From positions 3,224,001 through 3,288,000 of the forward strand of contig JABRWF010000003.1 of NCBI GenBank assembly GCA_018343915.1: a DNA stretch of 64,000 bases, written 5' to 3'. The notes under the pieces were generated by a model, which saw only the letters and a list, made by a program, of their open reading frames with translations, was not told the DNA's origin and did no database searches. This DNA is from Agroathelia rolfsii (lineage: Eukaryota; Basidiomycota; Agaricomycetes; Amylocorticiales; Amylocorticiaceae). The position numbers were made by a program, and so were the translations under genes. Every line of letters begins with the position of its first letter. Within the stretch, counting starts at the first letter, position 1. Below, one piece after another: positions 43,838-57,200 of the stretch.

Positions 43838-46800
43838 CGTGTTTTCCTCTCGTCCCGCTGCCGTTTGAATTGAGCGGGCCGAGTACGAGTACAGGGCCCG
43901 GCCGCTGTAATGCTCGCCGACCGTGTCCGTCCCTCAGACTCTAATTTCTGTCCATCTTCTTGGCATTTGAGCTCCGCCGCACGGTGCATATAGTCGATGC
44001 CCGATTAACCTGGCCATACATGGCACTTCTCTCTCCCTCTTTTTAAGCTTACTTCTCTCAGCATGTTTCGCCTCGTGAGGAAGAATATTCTATTTTACAA
44101 TTGCCGCATTCTGAATCACGGTAAACTTCAGAGTTTTTGGCTGAGAAAGTGTTAAGACGAAATGAACGGACTTGGATAATAAAAGGCAAAAAGGATGGCG
44201 AAATTTAGACTTTGGCTGTTGTCACCTTGTTAGCTTGTTCACTCGCATGACATTCAAGTGTAGTAAGACTCAATAAATAAATGGGTATATGGCATTCAAA
44301 TACTCACGCATACTATAGGTGCCTGTGGATCCATTTCTGATGCATATGTATACACTGGAAAAATAATGCAACTAATTCCGTCTTGTGAGTCCGAATCGGG
44401 ATTCCAGCTGAATACCATCAGAAAAGAAAGAAAAAAAATTGATTCAAAGTTATCGTGCTGGCGCTTCAAGAGCACCCGCAAGAAACAGGGAGTCCCCCGT
44501 GATGCATTGATGGAGGATTGAGTCCCGGAACGACGTCCTCGAGTCGGACACGTAATCAGTACTCAAGACAAGCGGCCAAACACTCGCATCCCTGTAATTT
44601 TAGGCGCAGGAGGGGTAAAAGAACAAGGAAATTTGTTCTGCAACAAAATCTTACATGCTTTGTGATTGTCTCCAGGGGCGTCCGCCTACAGCACAGCCTC
44701 AGTCATAAACCAACATCGTCATTGTCACCCTTCTCGATGGCCAACCAAGTGTGTGAAATGACCTCAAATGGTTAAACTTTTCAAGCACTTATTAAGTTGA
44801 TCGTCAATTGAATACTAATACGTCGTGCTACGTTCAGTTTACGCGGGACTACTCGTCGTTATTCGGGTAGTTTAGAAAACTTAAAATAGTGTGTCACTAT
44901 ATGCTGACACTCTCGCATCACGGATAGACATAATTCGCCTCGCCAAAGGGAACGTCTCCTACTTGACAGTAGTCATTGAGGCAGAATTAAGAGTGAATTA
45001 CCAGTGGCTTTTTGACTATGCATCAATGTGATTAGCATCGCCATTATCTAAACCCCGGAATCCGGAGTCGCGAGAGAGGTGGTGCTACACAAGGACTCGG
45101 ACTCATTCAGCTCGCTAAAATGGTCGATTGGAAATAATCGGTGCGACAACCTATATATTCAGGCCCCATTAGTGGGAGAAAAGAAACAGTGATGGTTAGT
45201 TGAGCCGAGGGGGAAGTACGGGCGGGCAACTTTATTTTGTAATATTAGAAGGGCCGGTTGATGCGGCGAGCATGTCTAGCTTAGGCGACAGCACAGTTAA
45301 TTTATGATCTTTTTTTTTTTTCGCGCTTGCGCTTCTAGGAAACCTTGCCTAACTTGAAGCAGCCAGCGAGAACGACGACGACAGACAATAAGAAGAGAAA
45401 TGAGCACTACGGTGAAACTGCCGGGGAAAGAACGCCTGAAATTGTTGATCCGCGTTCACTCGGATGACGTATTGTTTGGTCCGCGTACGCGATGGCCAGC
45501 AATGCCCTCCTGCCAATGATACATACACATTAGAATTTATATCACTTGTCAGCACTTGGGAGCAGTGTTCATTTGTTAAGGGCTATGTGATCAATAGTGA
45601 TTGCGTACCTTAACTCGTCTACTCAAGGCAATGTAGTCATATCACCATTGATATTGATACATTTGATGACCTGGCAATTGGCTCGGAGCAAGGAGCATTC
45701 ATCTTTCATATGTATCATATCATGGACCGAAGAAACGTAGTAATCATATTTGATCTAGCTTGTGATTTGAACTGCTGTAATGAACATGGATATAACGGGC
45801 CGGTAACAATGACTGGATGGAGCCCACTGACTCGGAGTGAGAGCTGTAGTGAGTGAACGACCTCCGTAATCAAAAGTTAGACACGGCGATGGTGGATGGA
45901 ACACGGCAAAGACACCTTGTAACAATAACCAGGAAGTCTTAGAGTAGCGAAAACCTTATCATGGACATTGATCATCACATATGGAGGAGCAGCACCCCGA
46001 GGTCAAGTGCTCAAAACAGGAAGCAGATAGTGGCAACCGCGAGTGGTTCTTCTATGTTCCTTGCCCTTGTCAGACTGTCACAAGTTCCGAGTTGTGAGTT
46101 CTACAAGCTCCTGATCATACAGGACCAAGCTCGAGTCCGGCATGGAACAAAGACAACTTGTCTTGGACTGTGGTCCCACTGGTCCCGAGTCCGCCCTGCC
46201 GGCGGTAGTATCTAGCGGTCTCGCTTCTGGGGCATGTTTCAGTCAAGCCCGCCTTTGCCAGCAGATGTGACTCGTTAGGTCTCAAATGTGACAGAGGTCA
46301 TAGGCGTGTTCCAAATTAGAATTCAAACCTGCATGTTTTAGTTGTGAAGTTTGCAATGAACATGGCATCAGCAACAGCATCCCTGAAGGAGTAATGCCAG
46401 TGAGCTAGATTGGGATCTGCTACCTTTTTTTTTTTTTTTGCTCACTAGTGAGGAGTCTCGGAAGCAATACTGGCTGATGGGTTTGAACTATATACGAGCG
46501 TGGAAACCGGATTTCGGGATTGATTCCATCATTAAAATCAAGCTCTGCTCCCCCGTGTTGCAGAGCCACACGCTCATAGTATGTGTGACCATTGCGGTGC
46601 GCATATATGTGATGCTAACTAATATGCGTTGTTTTGTTTCAATTTGATATGATTGCATTCTAATAAGTTTGTTGTGATTCATTTTTGGCATGGAGTAGGG
46701 ACGGTAGACGTGTGAGACCAGCATGTTTTACCCTCGTGGCACTGACGGGAAGCTATGCAGAGGGAGTCACTATGTCAAAGATCCAGGTATCATCAACAGC

Positions 46801-47284
46801 CTCGTGGGATGTGTGAAGAGGACGAAACGTGGTACCTGCAGTGGCTGCAGCCTCTGTAAAAAGTTAATGCAGGCGGTGCGGCGGTGGCGCGCGTTTCACG
46901 GGGGGAGCGCCGTTGCTTGCTTGCACTGTGCAGGGCGTGTGTGTGGGTGATTATTATGGTTATGGTTATGGCTATTGCGTGACGCTATAACGGCCCTTGT
47001 TGAGATCCTGTAAAGTTAGGTTGGATGGTAGATGAATGGAGGCAATGCTTAGTAATAGAACATCTCAGCGTTCATAGATCTTTGGCACGATCTGTGTGCG
47101 ACCTCAATCACGGAGACAATGCGAGCCGAACCAGCCATCGCAATCTCCTCGCATGCCTGCAACGCAGATTTCTACTACTAGCACAAGCTGTCGTATAGAG
47201 AAATACGCATTCCAGACGAGCGTGCCGGCATTTCTTCCGATTATGTTTATATAGACCGCCATTTCCCCCTGCATGTCCAACATC

Positions 47285-47415
47285 ACCTACAACTCCTCCT
47301 CCCCTCCCCCTTCCCTCCTACTCTAGATTCACTTCGGCTAGTACCGTCTAGCTTCCTCTATTACTACCAACCCCTTCTATATCTTTTATATAACATATAT
47401 ATATATTCTCCAGCA
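47285..47415 (+). promoter_or_regulatory. CT-rich and TATA-like promoter segment of the CFA synthase gene
   Basis: A strong pyrimidine run (CTCCTCCTCCCCTCCCCC and following, 47292-47325) lies before a TATA-like ATATCTTTTATATAACATAT stretch, with further ATATAT up to 47406. The ATG is at 47416. CT-rich blocks just upstream of starts are common in highly expressed fungal genes; the assignment is inference. Confidence 0.45.
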
Positions 47416-49431
47416 ATGGGTGCCACCGCTTCCACCGTTTACACATACGCGAACCCGGCCAAGAACAACGAACCTACAACATCTCTAGCCCTGTCTTCAA
47501 GGAGCTCATGGGTAGCAACATTCGGTATGTTTTTCGGTTTTTTTTTTCTTTCTTTCTCTCTCTCTTTTTGCAGCGAATTCCTTCGGAATGCTGATTTTTG
47601 GGTCTGCGCCTCATCCTTCAGCACGCGCCTCGATCTTGAACGTACTGCGTACTGCCATTCAAGTAGGCTATCTCACAATTGAAGACAATGAAGGAAAACA
47701 CGCCTTTGGTCATTTCTCTGCTGGCTGCAAGCAAGTCCACATGAAGGTTAACAGCGATGATTTCTGGACACGCGTTTTCCTGTTAGTGCCATGCCTGTTC
47801 TGTCTGCCCTGCTGTTTGCTGATCTGTTATTCGGCTTTCTTTGACAGTACCGGCGATCTGGGCTGTGAGTAGTCTATCCTGAACGTGAGAATTCCGTGTG
47901 CTGTGTCTAATGCAGTTCGCCTTGTCTTCAGTTTCAGAAGCGTACATGATCGGTGACGTTGACGTCAGCGACTTACGCGCCTGCATCCATGTATGCTGCT
48001 CTCCAAAACATTATTATCCACAAATATTTGCTCACAGGAAATTACAGTTATTCCTAGACAACCAAGACGGTATCAGCGGTGTATCCGGCCTCAGCAAACT
48101 CACAACGGCCATCTCCGGCGTGTCAAATGCTCTCTTCCGGCACTCAAAGACCGAGTCCCGTCTGAGCGTCATCGCCAGCTATGATCAGAGCAATGAACTG
48201 TTCAAGGTGAGGCGCCTATCTAGCGCTCTATTGTCTGTACTGTGCTTCTCCGGCAAAGTTTACTCACCTTAATTTGTCTCACGTGATCAGGCCTTCCTCA
48301 GCAAGGAAATGATGTACTCCTGCGCCCTGTGGGATGACGCTGAGGGCGGTGTTCGGGGTGATCTCGTCTCGGGCCCTACATCGGGCGACCTTGAGGCCGC
48401 TCAAGCACGCAAAATAAATCACGTCCTGAAGAAGGCCCGCGTCAAGCCTGGAGACCGCATTCTGGAGTTCGGCTCCGGATGGGGTGGTATGAGTATTGCT
48501 GTACGTCCTTTGATATCACCCACCACTTTTGGATGATGACGGACTAATCATTTGATCGATTTCACCTTGGACAGGCTGCCAAGATGGGCTGTGAAGTTGA
48601 TACACTAACACTTTCCGTTGAGCAAAAAATTTTGGCGGAGGAACGCATCCGTGAGGCCGGTTTCGAAGGCCGTGTTCGTGTCCATCTCATGGACTATCGC
48701 GATATCCCTGCCGAGTTCGAAAAGGCTTTCGACGCCTTCATCAGTATCGAGATGTTGGAGCACGTCGGTGCCAAGGTACGAACTGTGCCTCTATCGTGCA
48801 CCGCTGTCTTGCTAAATGATGTTTATAGTTCTACGAGACCTACTTCCGTCTTGTTGATTTTGCTCTCAAGTCCGAGAATGCGACAATTGTCTGCAGTGCA
48901 TCTTCCTTCCCCGAGAGTCGGTACGGTCAATATCAGGGCGAGGACTTCATGCGCAAGTACATGTGGCCCAACTGTCACTTGCCCAGCGCTACTGCGCTTG
49001 TTGAAGGCTGCCATAAGGGCGCCCAAGGGCGCTTCACTCTTGAGAGCATTGAAAACCATGCTGCCCGTGAGTGGATGCCTAATGATATTCCGGGACCTGT
49101 ACCTTGCTTACTGACATGTGCCTCCATGATAATTAGACTACCCCCGTACCTTGCGTGAATGGGGTCGCCGGCTCGAGAAGAACCTGACTCAGGAAATAAT
49201 TGCTAAGGATTATCCCTCGTTGAACAACCCACACGAGTACGAGGCATTCAAGCGCAAGTGGCAATACCTCTTCGCATATGCTGGTTCAGGGTGAGTGCTA
49301 ATTGGCCTGACATCTCCGAGATGATTCCAGGTGCTGATTTGGTATGATAATCCAGATTCGCACACGGTTACCTGACTTGCCATATGTGGACCTTCCACCG
49401 TCAGAATGACAAGCCTATTGCTTGCGACTAA
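47416..49431 (+). CDS. Cyclopropane-fatty-acyl-phospholipid synthase-like methyltransferase
   Basis: These enzymes use S-adenosylmethionine to add a methylene bridge to double bonds of phospholipid acyl chains, or methylate related lipids. The start is ATG 47416 (MGATASTVYTYANPAKNNEP). The N-terminal lipid-binding part includes GMLIFGSAPHPSARASILNV and EAYMIGDVDVSDL. The catalytic domain has MMYSCALWDDAEGG, which holds the conserved YSCA-W block. It also has the SAM motif GDRILEFGSGWGGMSI, then LTLSVEQKILAEERIREAGF, VHLMDYRDIP, FISIEMLEHVGAKFYETYFR and YMWPNCHLPS. The C-terminus is YLFAYAGSGFAHGYLTCHMW and TFHRQNDKPIACD. Eight or so short introns occur; the first holds a long T/CT tract. The stop is TAA 49429-49431. 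The family is chiefly bacterial, and fungal copies form a known eukaryotic branch. Confidence 0.92.
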
Positions 49432-51207
49432 ATGCCTACAGAGAATTTAATTATTTAGAAATCGTTCTGTTCATTCTCTTCCAAAACAGGATTGCAGGTC
49501 GAGGTCCCCTCTGCACCCCTCATCCCTCTCCTTTCCTCTCTCATCCTACCTTATTCGCCTCACGAGCAGAAGGCCCTCGTACCTAATAACCTGCTATACT
49601 CTTTTCTGTTCTATTTCTCATTTTTTTCGAAACAGACTCTGCGTTATATTTTTCTTTTGCATCATTTCCTACTCATTTCTCGCTGTCTCCATTTCTCTCA
49701 TCTGACAATTTCTGCCTCCTAACTCTACTCTAGATGTATCATTCGTTCTTTGGGCTTGTTGCCATTTTGTAGCCACCACCACACTTTTTTGTCTATCTCG
49801 CTTTCTCTCTTCTCCAGGCTTACTTTTATTGCGGCGTGAAGTCGCCTTCACCGCCTTTTTCTTCTTTTTACAATCCTTCGAGTGTCTATGCACCCCTCTT
49901 CATACGTATAAAGCTATGGTCACACAAACATGAACTTAGATATTAAGCAATTAAACTTACTTTTTGTTATATTCCTGGAAGTGATCGCTCAGCTCAAACT
50001 GGATTGAATGTCTACAAGCTAGAATCCCAAAACTTTCGAATGCTGAGCAACCGATTAAGCTAAAAAGTTCGTTTCTAGTTACCTAGACTCTATATTCATT
50101 GGATTTCATTTCCGTTCCCTTTTGTTGCGGAGTATCGTTGTTCATGTTAAATTATATTGCAGGACTTACAATAATTGATCCATATACGTGCATTTCGCTT
50201 TTGTTCCTGGGTTAATCTCCAGGTGCATTTCCTTTTTCACATGAGGCATTACTCGGATGAGAGAATGCCGAGGTAACCATTCCAACAAGACTTGAAACTT
50301 GGTAATCATTCTCACTATCTAATTCCGCTTGCGTATACACAGTAGTTGTAGCCTTGGCAATCCCTTTCAAATTGTCTTGAAGTCACGGCTACTCTTGGTG
50401 ATCCGATGAAACGAACGTCCCTGGTTTCACCATTCACTACATGTGCTGGCAAGAGCCAAGATCAAAACAAAGGGAGAAGAAAAATCACAGGAGATATGAA
50501 CGCCTGCGGCATTAGTTACCTCGTCGTATCATCTATACAGCCTGACTCGGAACACAGGCGGTAGTACGTTGTTCTCCGGTTACCACTGGCAGCCGCTACA
50601 AGCCACTGCCACCCAAACGCATGAATATGCCGAACTCCCGGGAATCACCGTTGAAGCGTCCGCCTCCACTCCGGATTACATATACTTTCTTATCCCAGAC
50701 TCCATTCTCCATTTCGGCATGCGCAGCGTACTCAAACACACACGTACTAGTACACACGCAAGCCCCAATTTGTTATCATTGTGGCTCGGATGATGGGCGA
50801 CTCGAATCTACTCAACAACGCATATATACATGTATATCTAAATATATATATAAACCAAATATCCTCTGCTTCTAAAGATAGTTGCAATGGAGGCGAAGAA
50901 GAATGGAGAATGACTTTAATGAAATAATGGAAATACAATGGCAGTTGCGTGAATGGAGAAGGTTAAACCAAAAATAAATAAATACGATAGACGGACTGAT
51001 AGACAATGTGGGTATTATTAACAACAATATTTTGTGAACATTTGGATAGATTGGAGGGTGCTGGAAAGAGTAGAAAGATCCATCAACATCAACATCAACA
51101 TCATTTGATAACACTAAAAATGAGATAAGTTGCGAAGTAGTAAAAAAAAAAACAGAACAATCATGTCAGGGGTTAGGGAATGTACCTCTCAAACTAATTG
51201 CTTAATT
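49432..51207. other. 1.8 kb convergent intergenic region
   Basis: The first 450 bases are strongly pyrimidine-rich and fit the 3' UTR of the CFA synthase. The rest is AT-rich with only short frames. A small CATCAA repeat lies near 51081-51104. No gene was recognised. Confidence 0.45.
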
Positions 51208-54200
51208 CTAGCCATTTAAGCGTGTCGGGTCAAGTTTTGAGATCCAAGCCTGTAACTCCTTTTGACTTGGAGCCGCTAGTGCATGTGAATTGGAGGCGGT
51301 GAAGAGCGTAAACGCGTGCGGTTTCTATGAGAACGAACCGAATCAAGTCAAAAAAAGTCAGTAACGGAATGGGCCACTCAGAAAAATTACGCCGGAGTCG
51401 GGCTCCTCGCTTACTCCAAGCAACATCTGACTCTGCTGATCTGTCTCAAGATTAATCCCATTGAGACTGATGACTCCGATCTCCTCCAGTTCGCGCGAGT
51501 CAGAATACATGTGGAGATATGGCCTAAAATAAAACTTTAGCAAAATCTCCATCACGAGGTTGTCAGCCGCAAGTACTTACCGTCGCAAAACGAACCATCG
51601 TTTCTCCCATGTATTTTCGACTGCATCAGTCATCACAAGCAAATACCCTTTCTTCGTCGGCCTGTCACTATTTGGGGTGCCAATGTCCATGTCAGATCGA
51701 ATGTCCATTTCAAGGAAGGAATTATATTCATACCTCCTTGCAACCAATTTTGTATTCGACACCAACTTAATACCGTTCAGATTTCCGAAATCAAAGGCTT
51801 TTGACTTTGAATTGACTGATGCTTCATCACACTCAGAAGGTTCCTGGCTCAATATGATCTATGTGATGGTATACGGTTAACCAGTCATTTCGAAGGAAAA
51901 AAGAGAGAACAGATGGGAGGAGCAATTGACGTACATCATCTTGATGGCCGAACCGCTTCTGCCATAATGCCAGCGCTTTGTACAAGACGCTGTCGCTGTT
52001 ATCATATGTTCTCCAGACATTCTCCACATCTGATGGTGCTGGACGGGGAGGAAGTGAATCAAGAATAACTCGAATTGCTTGGACATCGGCGGCCCGTCTT
52101 TCGGTCGAGACAAGCCTAGAATAATCATGAACGACCGATATACCCCGTGGCTTCCAAGTAGATAGCGTTTCCTCGCCGCGAACGTATTTCTCCGCCGTGT
52201 CTAAGCGCCATAGGTCCTTAGGAGATCGTGTTAAAGGCGGTGATAATCGAACGTCAAAAAGGGCATTTGATTTCGTCAGGATCTTTGTGGACCCAAAGAA
52301 CGTTGACAATTTTGACGGTGGTCGAGCATCACGTGTTTGCATGGTCACAGCGATATCGAGGCTAAATTGGATAGGTTCGGCACATGTATCAACGGCGACG
52401 AAGAATATCAGTTGCAAAAGAATGCGTTGGTTTGCAGCTGTGACCCGGTTCAGCAAGCTCGAATCGTGGATACTCGAGTCCCACACTGCCTCCGCCATTA
52501 GGAAACTACTCCCATCAGCTCTAAATTCGACAGTCTGCTCTTTGAGTAACGGTAACGTGATGATCGCTTTAGAAGTTGACTCATGTACGCGTCCTTTGGG
52601 ATCCAGAAGTCGAAGATTGCCAATCCGAACTTTTGTGCATTCTGTCCATGGCAGTTGGCGACCTGAATTAGAGAACAGCGATAGCCTCAGCCGTCTTTGT
52701 AATCCTTGGTGCAGACAGAACGATCCTGGGTCAAGGGCTCCCGTCGAGACAACAGGGACAGGGGTGTACTGCCCATCGGGGGCCAGTTCACATACTTGCA
52801 GCCATGCAGCCACATCATGCGCTTGCTCTACTACGAAATCGTTCTCCGAGCGACGCATAGTTGTCGTGGTAGAGGCCATATCCGTACCTGAAGGCGTGCT
52901 AGAACGTGATGGGGGCGGATGGTGCTTCAAATCTCGCATCTCATCCCATCGTTCCATGCGTTCAACATAGGTGGGACGAACAGACGCAAAAAATTCTATG
53001 GGGGCATATCCGCGACGAAGATGCTGCAGTACCTTTGACGAAGCGACGATTGAGAAGGCCCGGCGGAACTTCAAATCTGAGGCTGTCGCGGTTTCCAAAT
53101 CGATGGTGGATGACGGAAACACTTCTTCCGTAGACGCAGAGGGACCCAGGAAAGATGACAAGCGGACTTGAAGGTGAACAGCGGAGAAATCATGTGATGA
53201 AAGCCCCTTGACAGAGTCGACGGTAAGGAAGAAATTGACCTTGCTACCTTGTGCAAGAGATGTAGGTATAGGTGAAGACGGCCGAGTTGAAGTGTTGGAC
53301 GAGGTGCCCTGTCTTACTGGTGTTACACTGACAATCCTCATGTCAACACGACAGGAACCAATGGCCTCGGCGGTATAACGACAGAAAATGGGTACTGTAG
53401 AGGTAGATGAAAGTCTTCGATAAAGGGTTGATAATGAAACAAGCGCATTTCCGATGAATGAATATTCGGGAGGGGGTAGGTCATAAAAGGGCTCGTCAGA
53501 TGAAAAGTGCTGGGTATACGATGGCCGGTCGATGTAGGTAGTAAGGTTCCGCATGCGAAGAAGCTGTTGCTGTAAACGATCTAGAGACCAGACATAGATG
53601 GCATTGTGTCTTCTATCAAGGACTTTGACGGCCACCGATGGTTGAGTTGAGGATGCAAGGACGGGGTCAGCAACGTCACCGAATTGATCTAGTCCCGCAA
53701 TAGTATCCACTGCTGACGATGGCGCTGCGAGAGATCCACCTGATGAGACGGCAAAGTTGTAAGTTACGTTTTTGCCAAGCTCCTTGCTGTAATTTGTTGT
53801 TGGTAAATTACATAAAATCGAGATATATAAATGAACACAAACCTAATGATATTAGCCTCCTTAATGAGGACAGCATTCGAGAGAACCTTCTCTGCCATAG
53901 AAAATGCACGGTGGGCCCGCCATTGGTCCAATACCTTCCGAATTAAGCGCAGTTGCTTAGCCGTGTAAAGAACCGGTTCAAACGACTCAACCTCGGAATC
54001 AGTCTCTCCTCTTGCGCGGGCCTCTAAAAGACGCTTCATCTGAACCTGCACCAACTTGAGTTGATGTTCCATGTGGTCTTTCTCGACTTTGAGATCCTCC
54101 GCCTCGGATGTTTCAGAGATGGCCTGCAACCGGGTTTCCAAATCGTTTTGGACATCCCGGAGGCCATTCTCCATGAAGCCGTTGGGGCCAGTGGCAGCGT

Positions 54201-57200
54201 CCACACTCGTGTCGTCGGTGGTTGCATCATCACTACGCCACGGCCGTCCACCATCGCTCCAAACATCGTCTGCCTGGCTGAGACTGAGCCTACTCTCCGG
54301 TCTGCCCTTGGTAGAACGGAGGGACTTGACTTTCGTAATCTTGTCATATAATTTATCAAGATCATCATCCGGAAGATTGTCCAGTTGAGGATCGAGTCCA
54401 AGCCGAGCAAAGGCCGCCTCGCGCTTTGCGAACATCCAATCGGCGTCTCCCTCATCTACGGAAGAGGTAGGAGATTCTGGTCGTGTAACTGACGAAGGCG
54501 TCCCATCTCCACCCTCAAGTTCCGCTGCACTGATGCTATACTGAAGGTTGGATTTTGCAGTAGCTCGGTCCCGTTGCTTTCGGACCTCCTCAGGATTGTT
54601 AAATCGAAAAACGTGGTTTTCGCCTGCAAGTAGAGATGGTTAAATGCTGAGCCTTTATATGAGTTGATATGCGATGACGACGAACCAAGAATGATTCGGA
54701 ATCCAGAACGCAATTTGTAAGACTGTCGAGCGGATCAATCGAGATCAACACTGGTTTAATCCAAGAGTAGACTACAATTATTATTATTCACCTGATCAGG
54801 CTGGCATTGTTTTCCATTTAAGAACTATTGCGTCTCAGTCAGCATGGTTAAACAAAAAAAAATTCTCCCTACAAAACTTACGGTAACACTATCTGGCATG
54901 GAATGAAGCGTGACTTTGCCATCGTTGTTCTCGAAGTAACAATGTTCTTCTAAGATGTTGTCTCCACTTAGCCGAATGGCGGCAGCTTTTGAATCTAATC
55001 TTCCGACCATCGTGCGCCCGAGCTTGAGTTGGTATATCAAACATTCGCTCATAAGAGGATCTACAAGTAGAGTGAATCATTATGATCATCAAAATTAGAT
55101 GAGAAGCGCTCACCCTCATTCTAGAAGAGCAATCAGATTCTTTAGCCGTGTACATTATTGAAAAAAGAAAAAAGAAGGGGGTGGGGGCGGATCTTGCACT
55201 GACCAAGTTGACCAAGTGAGGCATCTAGAAAGAAATATACATTTCAACACCTCAAGAAGCGTTCAGATGCAGTTTCAAAACACACCTTCTTGGGTGTATG
55301 CACACCAACTAGATTCTTCTCCACAGTAATACCAAGCTCCTCAAGCGCCTTCTCGCGTTCTTGATGCACCGCTTGGGTCTTCTCCAACTTCTGCTCCCAT
55401 GTCTCGTTCAATGACTGCATCAGCTTCTCGCCCTGTTCCATTTGATCTTGGAGCTCCGCCTTGGTGACTGTCTTGAGGACACCCTCTTTAGTTTTGTACA
55501 CGACTTTCTGTTGTTCTGGAGGAACAGCTGGGTCCCAGGTATCTTGGGCTGCGCCTTGACCAGCAACACGGGCTATTTGGCATATTCAGTGTCGGACATA
55601 GTCTAATAAGAAGCGGAGACGAGAATGTCATACCTCGAAGCATCTCTAACTCTTCCTTGAGTTCTCTGACCAGCTTCGCGTTAGGATCTTCATTAACAAC
55701 CGCCTTATTCTTGATCTTCTTGGCTTGGTCGGCATATCGCAAAGTACTCAGCGTTTCCTCGTAGTCGGCGGGAGAGATAGCAGCAATCATGGCGGTTTTT
55801 GAGTTACCACCGATGCTGTCCTTTAGCAGCCATGTTAGAACCTATGTGATTTTTGTTATGAGGATCTCGCAAAAATTAGAATTACAGCCAAGGAACACAC
55901 AGAGTCACGATACGGGATGAATTCCTCCGCTTTGCCCTTTTTCTTCTTCCCAGTATCTCCGCCACTTTGCAAGGCAAGTGTAGAGATGACTTTTCCGAGC
56001 GTGGTCAGGGATTTGTTGATGTTCGCTCCTTCCTTTAAACGAGCACCCGTGGCACCCGTAGAATTGGCTCGTTCTGAACCAGCCAAATCGACGAGACTAC
56101 GGTTATAAAGTATATTAGCAGGAGAGAAAAGCAGATTGGAGTACTCGAGGATTAATTTTCACCTGATACGAGACACCTTCTCCGTGTCTAAATTTGTATC
56201 CGAGTCATGTCGCTTCATGGTAAGGATCAAAGTGAATACGGCATGCGAACGCGATGATCTGAGGAAAACAGAGGAAAACAGGATATGATAAGCATTAGAA
56301 CGCAAGAAATATGGTAAATAATTACGTACGTCTCGTTCATGTTCGTAGCAGCTACAGTACGTGCTTTGTTACCCTCGTCCATGAGCGTCATCATCTCCTC
56401 ATAACTGCCCACAACAAGTCTTGAGAGATCTTCTACGTATGGACCCAGACTTGGATGTTCTCGAACACGTAGGTTGCCTGTATTCTTGGGATTTAAAAGG
56501 TCGTGTACCTTTTCATTATAGATCTACATGCGCGTGCAGAAGCTACGGATCAGTAGTCAGGCCAAGGTGGGTGAAGGCGTGCATACCTCGATGTAGGATA
56601 CTTCAACAACAATTTTTAGATTGGGATCTGCGGACTGCTTCTCATCGACGCGCACGAACAACTCAGAACATGTGAGAGGGATGATACCCTTGTCGGGACC
56701 GTCTGGATAAATTATCAGGAGAGGCTGGGTAGAATCGTGAAAAGATGAGCAACGTACATCCCATCATACTAGATATATTTCCGTTAGAGATAGAGCGCCA
56801 TGGAGAGTGTGCAATAATCATACCTGTACGACTTGCCAGAACCTATGTAACACATAGGTCAGAGGAAATGTCAACTTCCTATCTATATCTAGAGAAGCAA
56901 CTGCACCTGTTTGTCCATCTGAAAACACATAAGCAGAAAGTGGTGATAAATAACTCAGTGTACCCACAAGCCATGATGCATGCATTGAAACCGGCGAAAC
57001 CATGATCCAAAAGTTCCCTGCCGAGATCGTCGTACAACGTCTGCTGCGAACAATACCCTGGCTCATCTCTAGGCCCCGCCGACCAGTAGCTCTTGTCAAA
57101 GCCGAAAGCCATTGTCTTCCTCTCTGTTGCACGTTTAGTGTCCTGGGCCGAGCCGACTTCTGGGGGATCGAGAAAAGTCTGATTGCCTTGCATGCGAATC

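Larger units (their letters stand above)
40879..47415. other. 6.5 kb gene-poor region
   Basis: This is the longest stretch without a recognisable gene. It contains two weak minus-strand candidates (listed separately) and T-runs near 43433-43446, 45310-45320 and 46427-46439. It also has an AT-rich segment at 41330-41780. I saw no long reading frame of a transposase, reverse transcriptase or integrase, no obvious long terminal repeats and no tRNA. It may hold non-coding RNA, decayed repeats or small unknown genes. Confidence 0.5.

Noticed and set aside
46953..46971. TTATGG repeats resembling a telomeric array
   Set aside because: Only three units are present and they differ from the TTAGGG telomere repeat, so this is a chance short repeat.
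49492..49722. Open frame downstream of the CFA synthase
   Set aside because: The same composition effect applies in the pyrimidine-rich 3' UTR, and the frame has no conserved content.
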